Notes under the pieces: generated by a model
The model's database searches: none
Told to the model about the DNA's origin: nothing
Seen by the model: the letters and a program-made list of their open reading frames with translations, nothing else
Translations under genes and position numbers: made by a program
Assembly: GCA_019828545.1 (NCBI GenBank)
Contig: JACVRA010000165.1
Coordinates: 803,601 to 867,600, forward strand
DNA: 64,000 nt
Source of the DNA: Paracamarosporium sp. OC-R06-R3
Lineage: Eukaryota; Ascomycota; Dothideomycetes; Pleosporales; Didymosphaeriaceae
Direction: 5' to 3'
Shown: piece by piece, positions 12,054 to 23,830 of the stretch
Layout of the letters: each line of letters begins with the position of its first letter
Position numbering within the stretch: the stretch's first letter is position 1

Positions 12054-12851
12054 CTAATAATGCCCAATCGAAGCCGCTTCGATTGGCTTGAACTGGACAG
12101 TAGTAGGTTGCTTTGTGATACCTCTCTTGAAAGCCTCATCCATGATTGTAGTTGTAGCAGTTGCCCCAATCCTTGTAATTCCGAGGGACATAGTATGTAA
12201 TAGATCGTCTAAGGTACGCACACCACCGGCCGCTTTGACCTGAACTCCTTCTTTCGAGTACTTCCTCATAAGCTTGAGATGAGGAACTGTAGCTCCAGCG
12301 TAGTTGTATGAACCGTCAGCGTGCTTGATGAATCCATATCCCGTCGATGTTTTTACGAATGCAACGTCAAGATCAGAGCAGATCTGGCAGAGGCGAATGA
12401 TGTGGTCTTCTTGGAGGTAATCGTTCTCGAATATGACCTTCAAAATTGCACCATGTTTGGTCACTGCGTTGTTGATCTGGCGGATCTCATCCGTCACGTA
12501 CTCCCAGTCTCCACCTAGCGCTTTGCCAATGTTGATAACCATGTCGATCTCTTTCCCTCCTTCCTCGGCAGCACGGCTAGCCTCGAAGACTTTCACTTCT
12601 GTGGTGCTGTTGCCATGAGGAAAGCCAATTACGGGACAGACGAGCACGTCTGTTCCCTGCAAAGCCTCCTTTGCCCGTTGGATAAGGTATGGTTTCACAC
12701 AGGCTGTGGCGACCCGGTATTTTTTGGCGATAGCTAAGCCTGCGTCAATGTCGGCATCTGTCATGGTAGGATGTAGAAGCGAATGGTCGATCATTTTCGC
12801 AATCTCGGACAAGGTTACAGTGATCGAGTTTGAGGAGGTAATCTCTGCCAT
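12054..12851 (-). CDS. Deoxyribose-phosphate aldolase (DERA)
   Basis: This single-exon gene encodes 265 residues, the usual length of class I DeoC-type aldolases. It reversibly cleaves 2-deoxyribose 5-phosphate to glyceraldehyde 3-phosphate and acetaldehyde, the last step of deoxyribonucleoside catabolism, in the cytosol. Visible family signatures are the N-terminal KMIDHSLLHP, the strand EIDMVINIG, the Schiff-base lysine in AFVKTSTGYG (about residue 166) and the second active-site lysine in VKAAGGVRT (about 203). The ATG at 12851 gives a sensible start just before ITVTLSEIAKMIDH. A TATATA box lies about 115 bp upstream. It is divergently paired with a Zn2Cys6 regulator, which may control it (inference). 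Confidence 0.96.
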   Translation of the reverse strand: MAEITSSNSITVTLSEIAKMIDHSLLHPTMTDADIDAGLAIAKKYRVATACVKPYLIQRAKEALQGTDVLVCPVIGFPHGNSTTEVKVFEASRAAEEGGKEIDMVINIGKALGGDWEYVTDEIRQINNAVTKHGAILKVIFENDYLQEDHIIRLCQICSDLDVAFVKTSTGYGFIKHADGSYNYAGATVPHLKLMRKYSKEGVQVKAAGGVRTLDDLLHTMSLGITRIGATATTTIMDEAFKRGITKQPTTVQFKPIEAASIGHY

Positions 12852-13324
12852 GGTGTGCTTCTGGCAACTAAGATATAGAATTTATAATTAATTCAAAGAC
12901 AAGTGGAAAGTATGCCGCCGCAGTTGGTTGACTCTTGGTGACTGATTCGAGAAACTGGATGGTCTATATACTCTTTGAAGTGTTCAATGATGGCATTTTC
13001 TGTGTTCGTTCCCGCGCTGGCTATTAAAAACCTACGTACCCGGTGGGTGCACTTACTTGTTAAAGCCTAATCAATCAGAATCTTAAGTGACGTTCGAGAG
13101 CATGATCGGGTCTTAGTCGTCGGAAAGACTGAGCATTGCGCTAAAGGTGTAACATGCGTGAGATTGGAGATGCTTCCGTACGCGTTGAAGTCCGTTAACG
13201 AATCGGATCGCATTACCTATTTGAGCTAGCGTTGATGACGCTGTTATGCACAACTCCGAACCACCGGATGACATTCCCGCAAGGAACGCCAGCATCGAAT
13301 TGCCTTATATTTTTCGTCCTGGCA
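12852..13324. promoter_or_regulatory. Divergent promoter between the aldolase and Zn2Cys6 regulator genes
   Basis: These 473 bp carry the promoters of both outward-facing genes. TATATA at 12965-12970 is well placed for the aldolase on the minus strand. I could not single out a clear CGG-spaced operator for the zinc-cluster factor. Confidence 0.45.
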
Positions 13325-15883
13325 ATGGAAAATCGGACATCACGAAGAGTTCCCAACGCCTGTCAGCGATGCAGGCTGCAAAAACTCAGGGTATGGCAGC
13401 TTGGCTAACATGCTTGGTAATACTGACCAGCCATTACTTACAGTGCGATGTCCATCGCCCCTGCACACTTTGTAAAAGAGCTGGTGCAACCTGTGTAGCA
13501 TCCCCCAGACGCACCACTTGGAAACCTTATCGTCCAGGCGGCTCTCGCGGTTCCTCCCACAGCTACGAAGATCTCAACACCGGACCGTCGCCGGAGCGAT
13601 CCTCACACACTCCGCAGATCGAGCATGGGCATACAGAGGTGCCGCCAGCCGTCGAGCCATCCGTGCCTAGCTCGATATCAAACGAAATCAGTGAGAGAGC
13701 ATCGGCGCATGGGAGTAACACATGGGCTTCAAATTCGGCTGCCATCCACTTTATGAAAGAGGTATATTGCTTAGCACCCTTTCCTAACTAGGACCCTTAC
13801 CTTCAGTCATTGACTAGCATAGGCATTCGGTCAGCACAATTCTACTTCGCCCGAAGGACCAGAAACATCCGCATTCTCAGCTAGCAATTGGATCACACAA
13901 GACGAAAACCAAACTGATGCGTCTGCAACTACTCCTGCGTTACGAATTCAAGCCAATGAGTTATCTTTGAGAAGACAAAGACCCGTCACGGATGCTGCTG
14001 AGAAGGAATTATTGTCTTTGTTGCCATCATGGCCAATCACTACCATATTGGTGGACAATTATTTTGACCGAGTCCATTGGTTCATGCTGGTCTTTCATCA
14101 AACCGAATTCAAAGGATCTCTTCGACGACTTTTTCAAGATATCGTCACGCCTGAAGCGTTATCGGTACGACCAAATGTGTCACTTGGCTTCATTGCAGTG
14201 TTCTTGGCTGTTTGCACTGTTAGTCTAAGGTACATTGATGCTCAACAAAGCACACGACTCATCAAATGCGGAGTTCAGCCAGAAGTGCTCCAGGACCGTC
14301 TTTTGACTACCTTGAGGCTAAGGTTACTTGAAATCGTATCTCAAGGTCGCATCGAAGCGGTGCAAGCCTGTGTTCTGCTCGGCAGTTACTTTCTGTATAA
14401 TGGAGAGCCAGGACTAGCGTGGCCAATATGTGGTTGCGCATTGCGGATCGCCCAGGCTTTGAAGCTGCATAGAAGGTCGCCAGGGAATTTTGCTCATCCT
14501 CCTGACCTTGACGATCCCGTGCAGCGGGCAGAAGAAACGCGAAAAAGGTGCTGGTGGGCAGTCTACGAAATTGAAACATTCTGCTCGATGCTATATGGGC
14601 TTCCTCTAAGCATCAACGATGACGACTGTGATATGGAATTACTCGATCCCTACCCATTACGGTCGTCAGATCCCTCGTGGAAATCTGACACATGGAAAAA
14701 GGAGGGCCAGGCCACCCTTCTTTCATACAAACACTCTATGGGTCACCTTTCGATTATTCTCAAATCGGCTTTGCTAGACCTGTATGGCCGCCGCCAACGC
14801 TCTAGAAGCGGCAGCATGATCACTGATGATGCTGGCCGTTTACGTGTGGTCATGGCAACTGTTACCAAACTTGACAAAGAACTCGAGGAGTGGTATGCGG
14901 CTCTAGTACCACAACTTCGAATTGATCATTACACTAATGACTTGGTGCGGTCACCGTCGCACAACCTTTTCCAATTCCAGGCTCTCGCCCTCAAAGTAGC
15001 CTTCGAAAACGCAAGGATATTGGTACATAGACCATTTTTGTCCTTTAGAGTCGTAAAGTCGTCCGATACTGCTGAGGGGCAAGATTTCCCTGGCACAACC
15101 CCGACACCAGAAACATGTCGACCATCGTTGCAAATCTGTCGAGAGGCTGCTCTGAAGATATCTGCACTTGGTTCGCTGCCGATTTTTCAAGATTTCTCTG
15201 GCACTTATGCAGTTTCATTTGCCTCCCTCCACTTGCTTACAGCTGCCATTGCTCTTTCAATTCTAACTACGCTTTCTCCCCTCAGCCAAGAGTCGCATGA
15301 TTGTAAGATGGGGATTCGACGATTGATGGAGATGCAATCTCTTCTAGAACCTAGATCAATCGTGGCCAAGCAGGGTCTCCTAGTACTTAAGAAACTTTTA
15401 GCATTGGTCCTGTCTAAAGAGATGGAGAGAATGCTGGAGTTTCCGCAGAAAGTGGGAGAGTCCGCACGACCAACTGGAGCCTCCTTGCATGTCCAGACCA
15501 TGAACGTGGGCTCGAACAGCTGTGAGCCCCGACGGCAACGTCAGCGCTCAAATCTGTTATATGATGATTATGATACCAGTTGCCTTCCTAATGCCCCGAC
15601 ATCATCGTTTGGTCCCACCTACGAGCCTGATCCTGCCTCAAATTTGGAAATATTTGAGGATCCCGCGATTAGTCAGGCACTATCAGAATTTGGCCGAGGT
15701 AATGTATAGGATGATGTGTGTACTGTTGAGAAATACCTGACTCGTCAAACAGTGGTCAATCATGTTCCTAACGATGTTGATTTCGAAAATACTATGCCCT
15801 CCTTGGGTACTGGTTACTTTCCTGATAGCTGTTTTGACAGTCAAGATCAAAGCTGGATCTGGGCATTTAATCACGATATTTAA
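13325..15883 (+). CDS. Zn2Cys6 transcription factor with fungal-specific (MHR) domain
   Basis: Four exons (13325-13390, 13444-13761, 13823-15698, 15753-15883) encode about 796 residues; introns are 53, 61 and 54 bp. Exon 1 is only 66 bp and begins MENRTSRRVPNAC. Joining exons 1 and 2 restores a canonical cluster with cysteines 13, 16, 23, 29, 32 and 39 (CX2CX6CX5CX2CX6C); the first intron falls immediately before Cys23. Residues about 170-620 form the fungal-specific transcription factor domain, seen in the FDRVHWFMLVFHQTEF start, the YNGEPGLAWPICGCALRIAQ segment and RKRCWWAVYEIETF. The last intron lets the protein end in an aromatic and acidic tail, WIWAFNHDI, a likely activation patch; without that splice the frame stops at 15709. 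It is a nuclear DNA-binding regulator. The divergent aldolase and the downstream monooxygenase relic are its obvious candidate targets (inference). Confidence 0.92.
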
Positions 15884-16084
15884 CGCAACAGAATATATGG
15901 ACCTAAGTGATCCATGTCTTGACCATTCGCTTCACTTATACAGTTAGTGGTGAATAAGAGCTCTGGTGCCAACGAAGACAAGCTTTTATAGTGCTTCATT
16001 AAAAACTTTTAGCACTCTACGTTACGTTCATATAAATTATGCTGCAGTCAGACTTTGCGCGCAATCGTCGCGCCGAATGATCGC

Positions 16085-16748
16085 TGCTTTATCTCGCCTA
16101 CATAAAAACCTACACGAATCTACGTGCAAATGGCAACGACAGCATCGGATAGATCTACAGGCGCAGACCGCACAGTCTCCTCCACTTCTGCTACTACAGC
16201 ATATTTTACTATATACTCAGTAGAGGCTTTCGCAGAACCAAATGCCTCCATCGTCTCGAATAGTAACCCCGCCAATGGCAATCGCTTCACAATGAGAAAC
16301 CTCTGCCTGAAAGCCACAATTGACGACATTCTCTCCCAAATCCCTTCAGCGCTTAGCCCATGATCATTTGAAGTAGAGTATATTGACTTGTGGGCCTCTT
16401 ACCAAGTTGGCCAATGCATGGCGCTGTGTTATGCCTTCCCTCCTTCAACCGCTTCGCCCTCTTCTAGTCCGAGAGTCTTAATCGCGGGTGACGCATGTCA
16501 CACGCACTCTCTAAAGTCGACTAGGGCGCAAATTTTGGCATGGCAGACGCGTAAAATCTTGCTTGGAAACTTGTTTACTGACTGCATGGCCTTGTCCAAG
16601 ATGCCAATTTTCTGATCAAGCGTCAGACGATGTGAGATTACAAGCTGCAACGACCCTGTTGGAATTCGACAGAAAGTGGATCAATTTTTCCAACGGATCT
16701 GTCAGTTTGCGAGAAGTGGGGCTTCGCCCAGAGCAGTTTGTTCGCTAG
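16085..16748 (+). pseudogene. Decayed phenol 2-monooxygenase-like FAD hydroxylase
   Basis: Pieces of the C-terminal half of an aromatic FAD monooxygenase appear in order but in different frames. They are a TRIYVQM strand near 16110, ATIDDILSQI near 16315, EYIDLWASYQVGQ near 16380-16410, the diagnostic RVLIAGDACHTHS near 16470-16510, MADA-stop-NLAWKLVY near 16540-16575, and TLLEFDRKWI near 16655-16690. In-frame stops and frame changes separate them, and the N-terminal FAD-binding Rossmann region was not found. In the intact family the GDACHTHS motif binds the FAD ribityl and pyrophosphate. The relic is therefore non-functional. It lies 3' of the Zn2Cys6 regulator, in the same orientation, which suggests the remains of a small catabolic locus. 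Confidence 0.78.
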
Positions 16749-17731
16749 TCGACGGTGAATCGAAGTTTTGTAGATGGACATGTAATAGTGTATCCACCGA
16801 GATATCCAGTCAGACATCAAGAGAAGGGGGAGAGGAGAGAATGAATTGATGAGATTCTTCGCCTAGGTCGAGTGCTATGCAGCGCTTCCCTCGTATGCTT
16901 TGGTGTGGGAATGCGATTGATAGCCAGGACGTGTTGCACTCCAACGGCAAATTCTACGTCGTCGCGCTGATCCTAGAGTCTCCTGGTGCAAACGAGTGCT
17001 TAGAAAGGTGGTAGCTCACTCTGGAAGCCCTCCTACCCAAATTATAAACCGGTATCTTATACAGTTCAGTTGGTGAAAGAATATTTGGTGGGCATCTGGA
17101 ATTTTTGTGGTATAGCACGAGAGCTCACTCCGCCACCTTCAATTCTGAGGCTTCCTTTCTAAGCTACGCCTGAGCAGCACTATAGATAAGTCTCTACAGT
17201 TTTATAAAACGAGCCTATGTATTTCGCGGCCGTCAAAACCGGGGAGACGGCTTTGACTAAAACCCAGGACGCGTAGCTATTATATTTCGATGAGTGTCAT
17301 AAAAAGTATCATGAACAGACAAAGTATCGCCAAATCTACTCATGAAAGCGGTGGCCGTCACTGCAGTCACCAACAAGACTGATTGTGTCCGTCAAGATTA
17401 CTTTCACCACGACGCCCAAAATTTGAACTTACACGACTCGTACATACTTTCACACCAGTCGCCTCATAAACCCACGCACGGGGCCCTACTACAATTCCTT
17501 CCCCTTATATTTCCAGCCTGTAGAGCAACAACACCCACCCACCCTTTCAACCAGCCTACAAAGTCAACACCACCAAGCTTTAAGCCGACGAGCTATTCTG
17601 CAAAAGTCTCATCTGGGGCTTTTGGAGAACCACGGTTATTTTCACACTATCAGCACACGCAGCTCAACTGAACTATCAAGATCGGACACACTCTGGCGCA
17701 AATCGACCGAACAGTGTCCGAGCTATCCAAG
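16749..17731. other. Intergenic and probable 5' leader of the 1436-residue protein gene
   Basis: No recognisable gene lies here. An open frame at 17342-17671 (+, 109 codons) is pyrimidine-, proline- and threonine-rich and ends just before the next start codon, so it more likely belongs to the promoter or leader of that gene. The CT- and CCC-rich composition near 17500-17580 is common just upstream of fungal transcription starts. Confidence 0.4.
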
Positions 17732-20700
17732 ATGGATTCGCACCATCTCTTCTCGATAAACGTATTCGAATCCAACACCCCGCCCCTCGTCGGAGCCCAG
17801 GAGAAGTCAGCTAATCTGCATCCGAAGCTCAGTGGAACCGCGACACAGCACGCCAACTCTGATCTGGCACCCACTTCAGCACTTCCTGCTCAAGTTTTAA
17901 CCGGCGGCAACGTTACAATCCAGAACAATGGAGCTGATTGCACTAATGAACCTGCCGACGCGCGCCCCTCAACTTCAGGTCTAGTCCAAGCGCACGCTTC
18001 TGACGAGTCTTCTAACGAACTAGAACACGCAACCCAGCTCGAGTGCGACGCTTCCAACTACAACCTTCGATATGGACAAGATTCGGTTGCCTACGAAATA
18101 CCTGTCGTAGACAATAGCGATTATGAGTCCGACGACGATGAAGCAGAGCATTCCGTTGATGCTGGATTCGAATGGGCTGTTAGTCGTTACGACGATGAGT
18201 ACGCTGACGATAACCACGAGCTTGAAAGTTCGGAGAATGACCATGCGGTTGATCCGGCTGAGCATAGTGACGACGATTTGACAGAAGACCTGATGGCGGC
18301 CTTTGATGCGATCGAAAAGGACAATGTTGCGGATGAGTCTGCCGACTCCAGCGTTGCAGACGAAGACGATAACAATAATATTGCGGACTACGTGAAGGCA
18401 CTGCGAGACGAAAGCTATGTGCTATCCAACCAACAAGTGCTTACGGGGGAGAGGCACTCTCAAGAAGACCGACCAGTGGTAGAAACCACTTTGAAGTTTG
18501 CTCCCACGAAGCAGAAGGCCGAAGCCGTCCTTGCAGCAGAGGAAGCCTCTCAGGAGAAGACTGTTGGTGTATTTCAGACAGATCAAGCTGCCCAGGACCA
18601 ACCTGGATCTAGTGAATCCGCACCTATTGACAAGAACAAATCCGAGTCGAACTCCAGAAAGACGCAAATCGATGCGACCAGCAATCACGGACCTGCACAG
18701 GAGCCTAAGCAGACCGGCAAAAGGAAGAGGAAGAGTAAAGCTCAAAGGGATGCAGAGAAGGCCCGCGCTGCGCAAGGTCAGAAGGACCAACTGGATCTCC
18801 TTTCTTTGCAAGATAAAGCGAAGGAGAACAAGGAGCAGACGAGGGGCCGAAGGAAGAAGCGCAAAGCCTGTGCATACGATTCTATCAATGAAGAGGCTTC
18901 CGCACCTGAAGCACAGAGTCCAAATGATGAAGCTGTAAATGAATCTGACCCGGAGAAGGGTCGGCTGCGTCAAAAACGCCCAAAGATTGACGTTCAAGAG
19001 TATATGCCGGTGCTTACCCCAGATGTGCAAGACATCGAACCTGCTGCTTTCGAAATTGGAAAGGAAGGCAGTGGATATGTCTACCGTATTATCTTTGAAT
19101 CCACCGAGGTTCCAGGCTCCGCGATGTATGTGCGCGACGGTATTCAAGGCAGATGGATTGCACATGCGGATCGGCAGCGGAAACTCAAGACCGATGGCCA
19201 GCTTTCGAAGAAATACTGGAAAGGCAGTGGTGCGCATCTAGAAGAAAACTACTTGCGCAACAACGCTGCTGCTAAGTTGATTGCATGGCGCGATTCGCGA
19301 GAACTCGGCGGGCAAGGTGAAGAGATGCGGCTTCAGATGCGTGAGCGTGTTCACATAACATTGGATATGGGTCCACCAAATGGACCTATAGGGGACGCTC
19401 GCCGATTTGCTTCCAGCATCGAAACGTTGCAAAAGCGGCTTCAGAGCCAGGCGAGATGGCTACCGAAGGCAGATTTCTTGCTCAAGTTGGCCGTGCCGAA
19501 CTGTGAATTCGCTACCGATCCAAAGGCAGGATTCTTTGACTACTTCATCGAGGTACGCAAGTTGCTCTCTGAGTTTCCTGAACGTATCCAGGTGGAGTTC
19601 ACGGACACTTCGATCACCGAAGCTGAAGTTAGGGAATGGTACTACATTGAACCGGCCGAGGTAGATGCTAGAATAGCTGGAGATATTCAGCAGCTTTACG
19701 CCCCGCGTCATGGAATAAAGGTCTTCCATGAACAGAATTTGGAGGTTACTAAGGGTTCCGGAAGAGGAAAGCAAAAGATCAAGAAATTCAAAGAATCCGC
19801 ATCCAGGCCTACCACAGACGCAGTTACTGTCCAAGGAGTCGACGCAATGCTTAGCCGGTTCGGACACAGTGAGAAATCACTGAAAGATGAGATCTATGGG
19901 GAGATGTGGCAAGCCTTGGAGCTTGAGCGGGAGAAAATCAAGAGTCGAGGAGGCAACCCGTGGTCAATCAAGTTCGAAGATAAAGTTCTGAACGAGCGTG
20001 TGGCTGCTAAAATTGCAGCTTACGAAACCGAGCTCAAGACCCAAATTGAGGCAAAACATAAAGCTCCTTACAAAGAGATAAAGAACGCTATCGGCCTTTG
20101 TAAGCAATTCGTAGAAGATGTTCAGTACTTCAAAGAGCACCGTCGATTCCCAGCTGAAAGCAATACTGCTCAAGTAACAACTCCGAAGGAGTCTACGCAT
20201 TCGACGCAAGCTCTGATGAAAGAATCTCCAGTGGCACAGAATCCGCCTGAAATATCTAGTCAACAGATATGGGGTATCTTGATCCCGACTAAAAAGACGG
20301 ACGGATCCCCAGCTTTCAGGCGTTACGAAAAGAAGAAGCAGGATGATTTGCTAAAAGAGATGAAAGAGCGTGAGCTTCCTTTCGACGAGTTCATAACCAA
20401 ATTCGAACGTGCCGCCGCGATAGCAGCTTACGATGATGGTACTTTCTGGACAGCATACAACAACGCGAAAGCAGAAGCCAAGAACAAATCGGAGGCCACT
20501 GTAGCAATTAATCAGCAGAATTCTGGTTTTCGCGGCGCGAAATCACCGAGTAATGACCGGCCTGCGGACCCGAACGTCTCCTATAATGTGCCCACTAAAG
20601 ACTCATCTGATTTGTCTAACAAAGGTCTCTTTGCTGGTGCACCTTTCATTGATCTTACAAGTCAATCCGACATGAGTTCGGTACCGAACCGTCATTTCTC

Positions 20701-22109
20701 TTTATCGCCAGAGACTGCAAGCGCAAAAGGATCCGCTTTGTATCATCAGCCAGCATCCAACAACTCTTCAGGCAAACATCCGGCGGAAAACTGTGGTCGA
20801 TCGAATGTGATGGCTCCTTCTCCATTTGGGCTTCAATCGACGCAAAGCATGCAAAACAGCTATGCGTGCGGGTCTGCTGAGTCCTCTTCACAGCTTAACA
20901 GTACTCAAAATAGCCAGGTGACGCCCCTTTCGACGACTGATAACCATTCTCCTGAGCTTCATGGTCGGAAACGTTCTAGAGACGAATACATAGACTCTGA
21001 AACTGATGGTGATTTGTATCGCCGAGCATCAAAGAGATCTGCTGGAGAAGGGAATGGTGTGCGCTCTTCAAATACCACTATGAAACCTATCATTGGACAG
21101 GTCATAGAGCGGCAAGGTCTCCCTATGAGTACAGTAGGCAAACGCGGTCATGATGATCATGAGCATATGGAGGATCGCGTATTGAAGAAGCCACTTCTTT
21201 CTATCAAGGACGCCAAGTCCGCCGCTCTTCCCACGGTTTCGAAGCCACAGCCTCTTCATGCAAAGAATGACCATGTGCTCGCACGTGGGAAGTCGAATCA
21301 GGCACGTGATCAAACTGGCAAGCCAAAGATGACCACAGTCCAACAAGGAAGACAGGTCCAAGATGTCTGTCAGTCCCAGGCGAATTCTCAGCAGACGTTT
21401 AGGTCTGCTAGAGAGACAAGTATATTTTCACACGCAACAGATGCTCGACAGGGTATCAAGAGCTCAAGCAGTGCCGACCAGAATGAACATACCCATCGAT
21501 CAGCTTTTGATCAAGGTACAAACGTTCGATCAAGTGAAGGCGACAGGGTTACTGTTTATGCTGGCATCGACACATCTCAGCAACATTTCGAGCCGTCGCA
21601 TGGGTTAGATCAATCCAATTACGGACAGTCTCAAACCACGCAAGGCTTTCACGACTCGAACAAGTCATCAACTCAACAGACCCATCCGTATCTAGCTATT
21701 CAGCAAGATCTTCAGCGCTCAAGCGATTCTATCCAAGTTCCCCACAACTTTGCTGAAGAGCAGTACCTCCAGTCCTTGAACAACGGTCCTGTAGATCAAC
21801 AAGAGCATCAACAGCATCCAACTAACGTGTCGGCGGCCTCTCCTCAAGGCGACGGCGGATCTCATGACAGCACGGCCGAGCAACTAGACGAATGGGATTT
21901 AGAGTTTTTCGGTACTCTCCATAGCGCATTATACGGAAACAGCTCCGTGGGATCTAACAATCCCCAATCTCTCCAACAGGCGGGAACCCTAGGTGAGTAT
22001 GAAGACGGGCCGTGCGCCCACTTCCATGCCATTTCCGAGCGTAGTATTAATTGGTGCAGGTTCCAACTATCAAGGGCTCGTCACTTCCGAAGACAGCGAC
22101 GAGCTGTAG
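17732..22109 (+). CDS. Large acidic, low-complexity, probably nuclear protein of unknown function
   Basis: One 4.26-kb exon (17732-21992) plus a 50-nt final exon (22060-22109), joined over a 67-bp GTGAGT...CAG intron, encodes about 1436 residues. Without that splice the frame would run on through the A23 tract. The first ATG is at 17732 (MDSHHLFSI). Residues 1-250 are very acidic (many DDE clusters). Two basic clusters, KRKRKSKAQR (about 330) and RGRRKKRK (about 370), look like nuclear localisation signals. Residues about 430-720 have normal composition and probably form the folded core, with YVRDGIQGRWIAHAD and several WYY or KYW positions. The rest, to about 1420, is Q-, S- and H-rich and disordered. 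I recognise no domain. A chromatin or transcription role is only a guess from composition. Confidence 0.8.
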
Positions 22110-23830
22110 TTTTACTTATACCAGATCGAAGACATGATATGTACGATAGAGGGATCGTTTATTGCTTAGTTTGCTTTGTTTCGTTGTCAGCTTTGCTACG
22201 ATTGCAGCAGAAACCAAACACCATAGGCAGCCCTTGGCTGCTATCGCGACTCTACGACTACCCAAGCCACCCCAAAAAAAAAAAAAAAAAAAAAAATTTC
22301 CCGGCGCGATGTTTTCGCATCGAAGAAGCATTCTGTAAAACTTCGTCGAAATTCTCGAAGAAAGTCATACCAAGAGATCATCAACTAGGCGTTGAAGGAA
22401 TTTCTGCGGAATCAGGTTCATCCGAATAGGGTGCTTCGCAGGAGATTCAATCCACTTCACATTCTCCCAATTCACATCCGTGGATCTGGGAGGCGAAATT
22501 TGTTGGTCTATTTGAGAATTTCAATGTTTCGAAGACGAAGCTCAGAGTGCGTGGGAAAGACGTGGCCGGGAGGGAATCACTAAGCAAAGGGAAATGGTCT
22601 TAGGGTCGTTTAAGCTGCTCGATTAGCTGTATTTCTCATGAAGGGATTGCGTTAGATGTTTATCAAGTTAAATGCATGTTTCGCCTGGAGTTTGAGATCG
22701 TGATTTGCACATGTTTGTTTTGTAGTCAAATACGATGAATAAAAGTAGAGGGGTCTGCTTTATACTCTGATTTGTTGTCATATATCTGCGATGAGGAAAG
22801 GTGCTCGTAAACGACAGCATGATGTTAGCGAAAAGAAACCGTGCGACCGCTAGTAGCTGCCAAAGAGTTCGCAAAAAGCCGAATACGCAGTTGCGAATCT
22901 TCGAGACTTTGTCACACACTTGATCGATGATGAGAGGGCTTTCACCGCGCAGAGAAATGCGAAAGTCTGCAAGAAGCATGTCGCAGAGTGAAAAGGATGT
23001 CGGAAGACAGCAAATTAAGGCTGTTGAGCAGAGGAGGGATCCTGAGAAAGTGCATTAATGTGGTACAAAGTGGGGAAGCAAGGCAAAGTTACGTGCGCAT
23101 GCACCTTCCCTGCACAAGCATTTTGTTTCGATCCGAGTTCTTCTGTGCACGGGGGCTGATAAGCCACGCCGTTTGTTACTGTTTCCTGATAATGGGCCAT
23201 CCGGCATTCCGCGTTACTCACAATGCTGATCTTTGTTTCGCAGCCTAATTTTCTGGTGGCTATGGTATTTAATGGCCACATGCTTTCGAAGGTCATTTGG
23301 TCAGTGGTACAAGAGCGGGGAGCTCAAGCGAGCCCACAAGAAGCATAGTCCCAGGTACAGCCGCTTACAAAACGGGTCGAATACTCAACCGTATTACAGG
23401 AGCGTTCAGCTGATGGGGCCAATGTCTCACGGCCAAGCCCGGTGGCCACCTTTTCTCTACATGTGATCATCTTTGTTTTGTAGGGCCACCCTCCAACTAC
23501 AGCCATTCAACCTAGTTCGAACGCCTCGTGAGATGGTTCAAATGGACTCGGCATCATCAATTCCTAGTCCGCAGGGATTTGGACATGCAAAACGCGGGCT
23601 CTTCAGGCACGATCACGTCAGCAGCGTCAACTACAGGCAATAAGTCCGACTTGCAGAACACGGAACATTCACTTACGAGCTGAAAATGACCAGTTCTTTC
23701 ATGAGGATGACCGACTGACGAGGACTGTATAGGTAGGTGCCTAGAACACAATCATATGTGCGCAAGAATAGCAGNNGATGTCGACTATTCAACATTGTCT
23801 TCGCTTTGCCACCAACGTCGCGAAGTGATC
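22110..23830. other. Intergenic region with A23 tract and two ambiguous bases
   Basis: This 1.7-kb stretch holds an A23 run at 22274-22296 and two undetermined bases (NN) at 23775-23776, just upstream of the next start codon. Scattered short frames on both strands resemble nothing. The final part carries the promoter of the PQQ-type enzyme gene. Confidence 0.5.

Noticed and set aside
15699..15709. Stop codon at 15707-15709 as the true end of the first Zn2Cys6 protein
   Set aside because: A 54-bp GT-AG intron starting at 15699 joins in frame to an exon ending WIWAFNHDI, a more typical C-terminus.
17342..17671. 109-codon open frame before the 1436-residue gene
   Set aside because: Composition is that of a C-rich fungal leader and it has no recognisable domain; it is best read as 5' flank.
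23756..23830. Upstream extension of the PQQ-type protein to include the ambiguous bases
   Set aside because: The ATG at 23831 begins a clear signal peptide; the extension would bury it and relies on undetermined bases.
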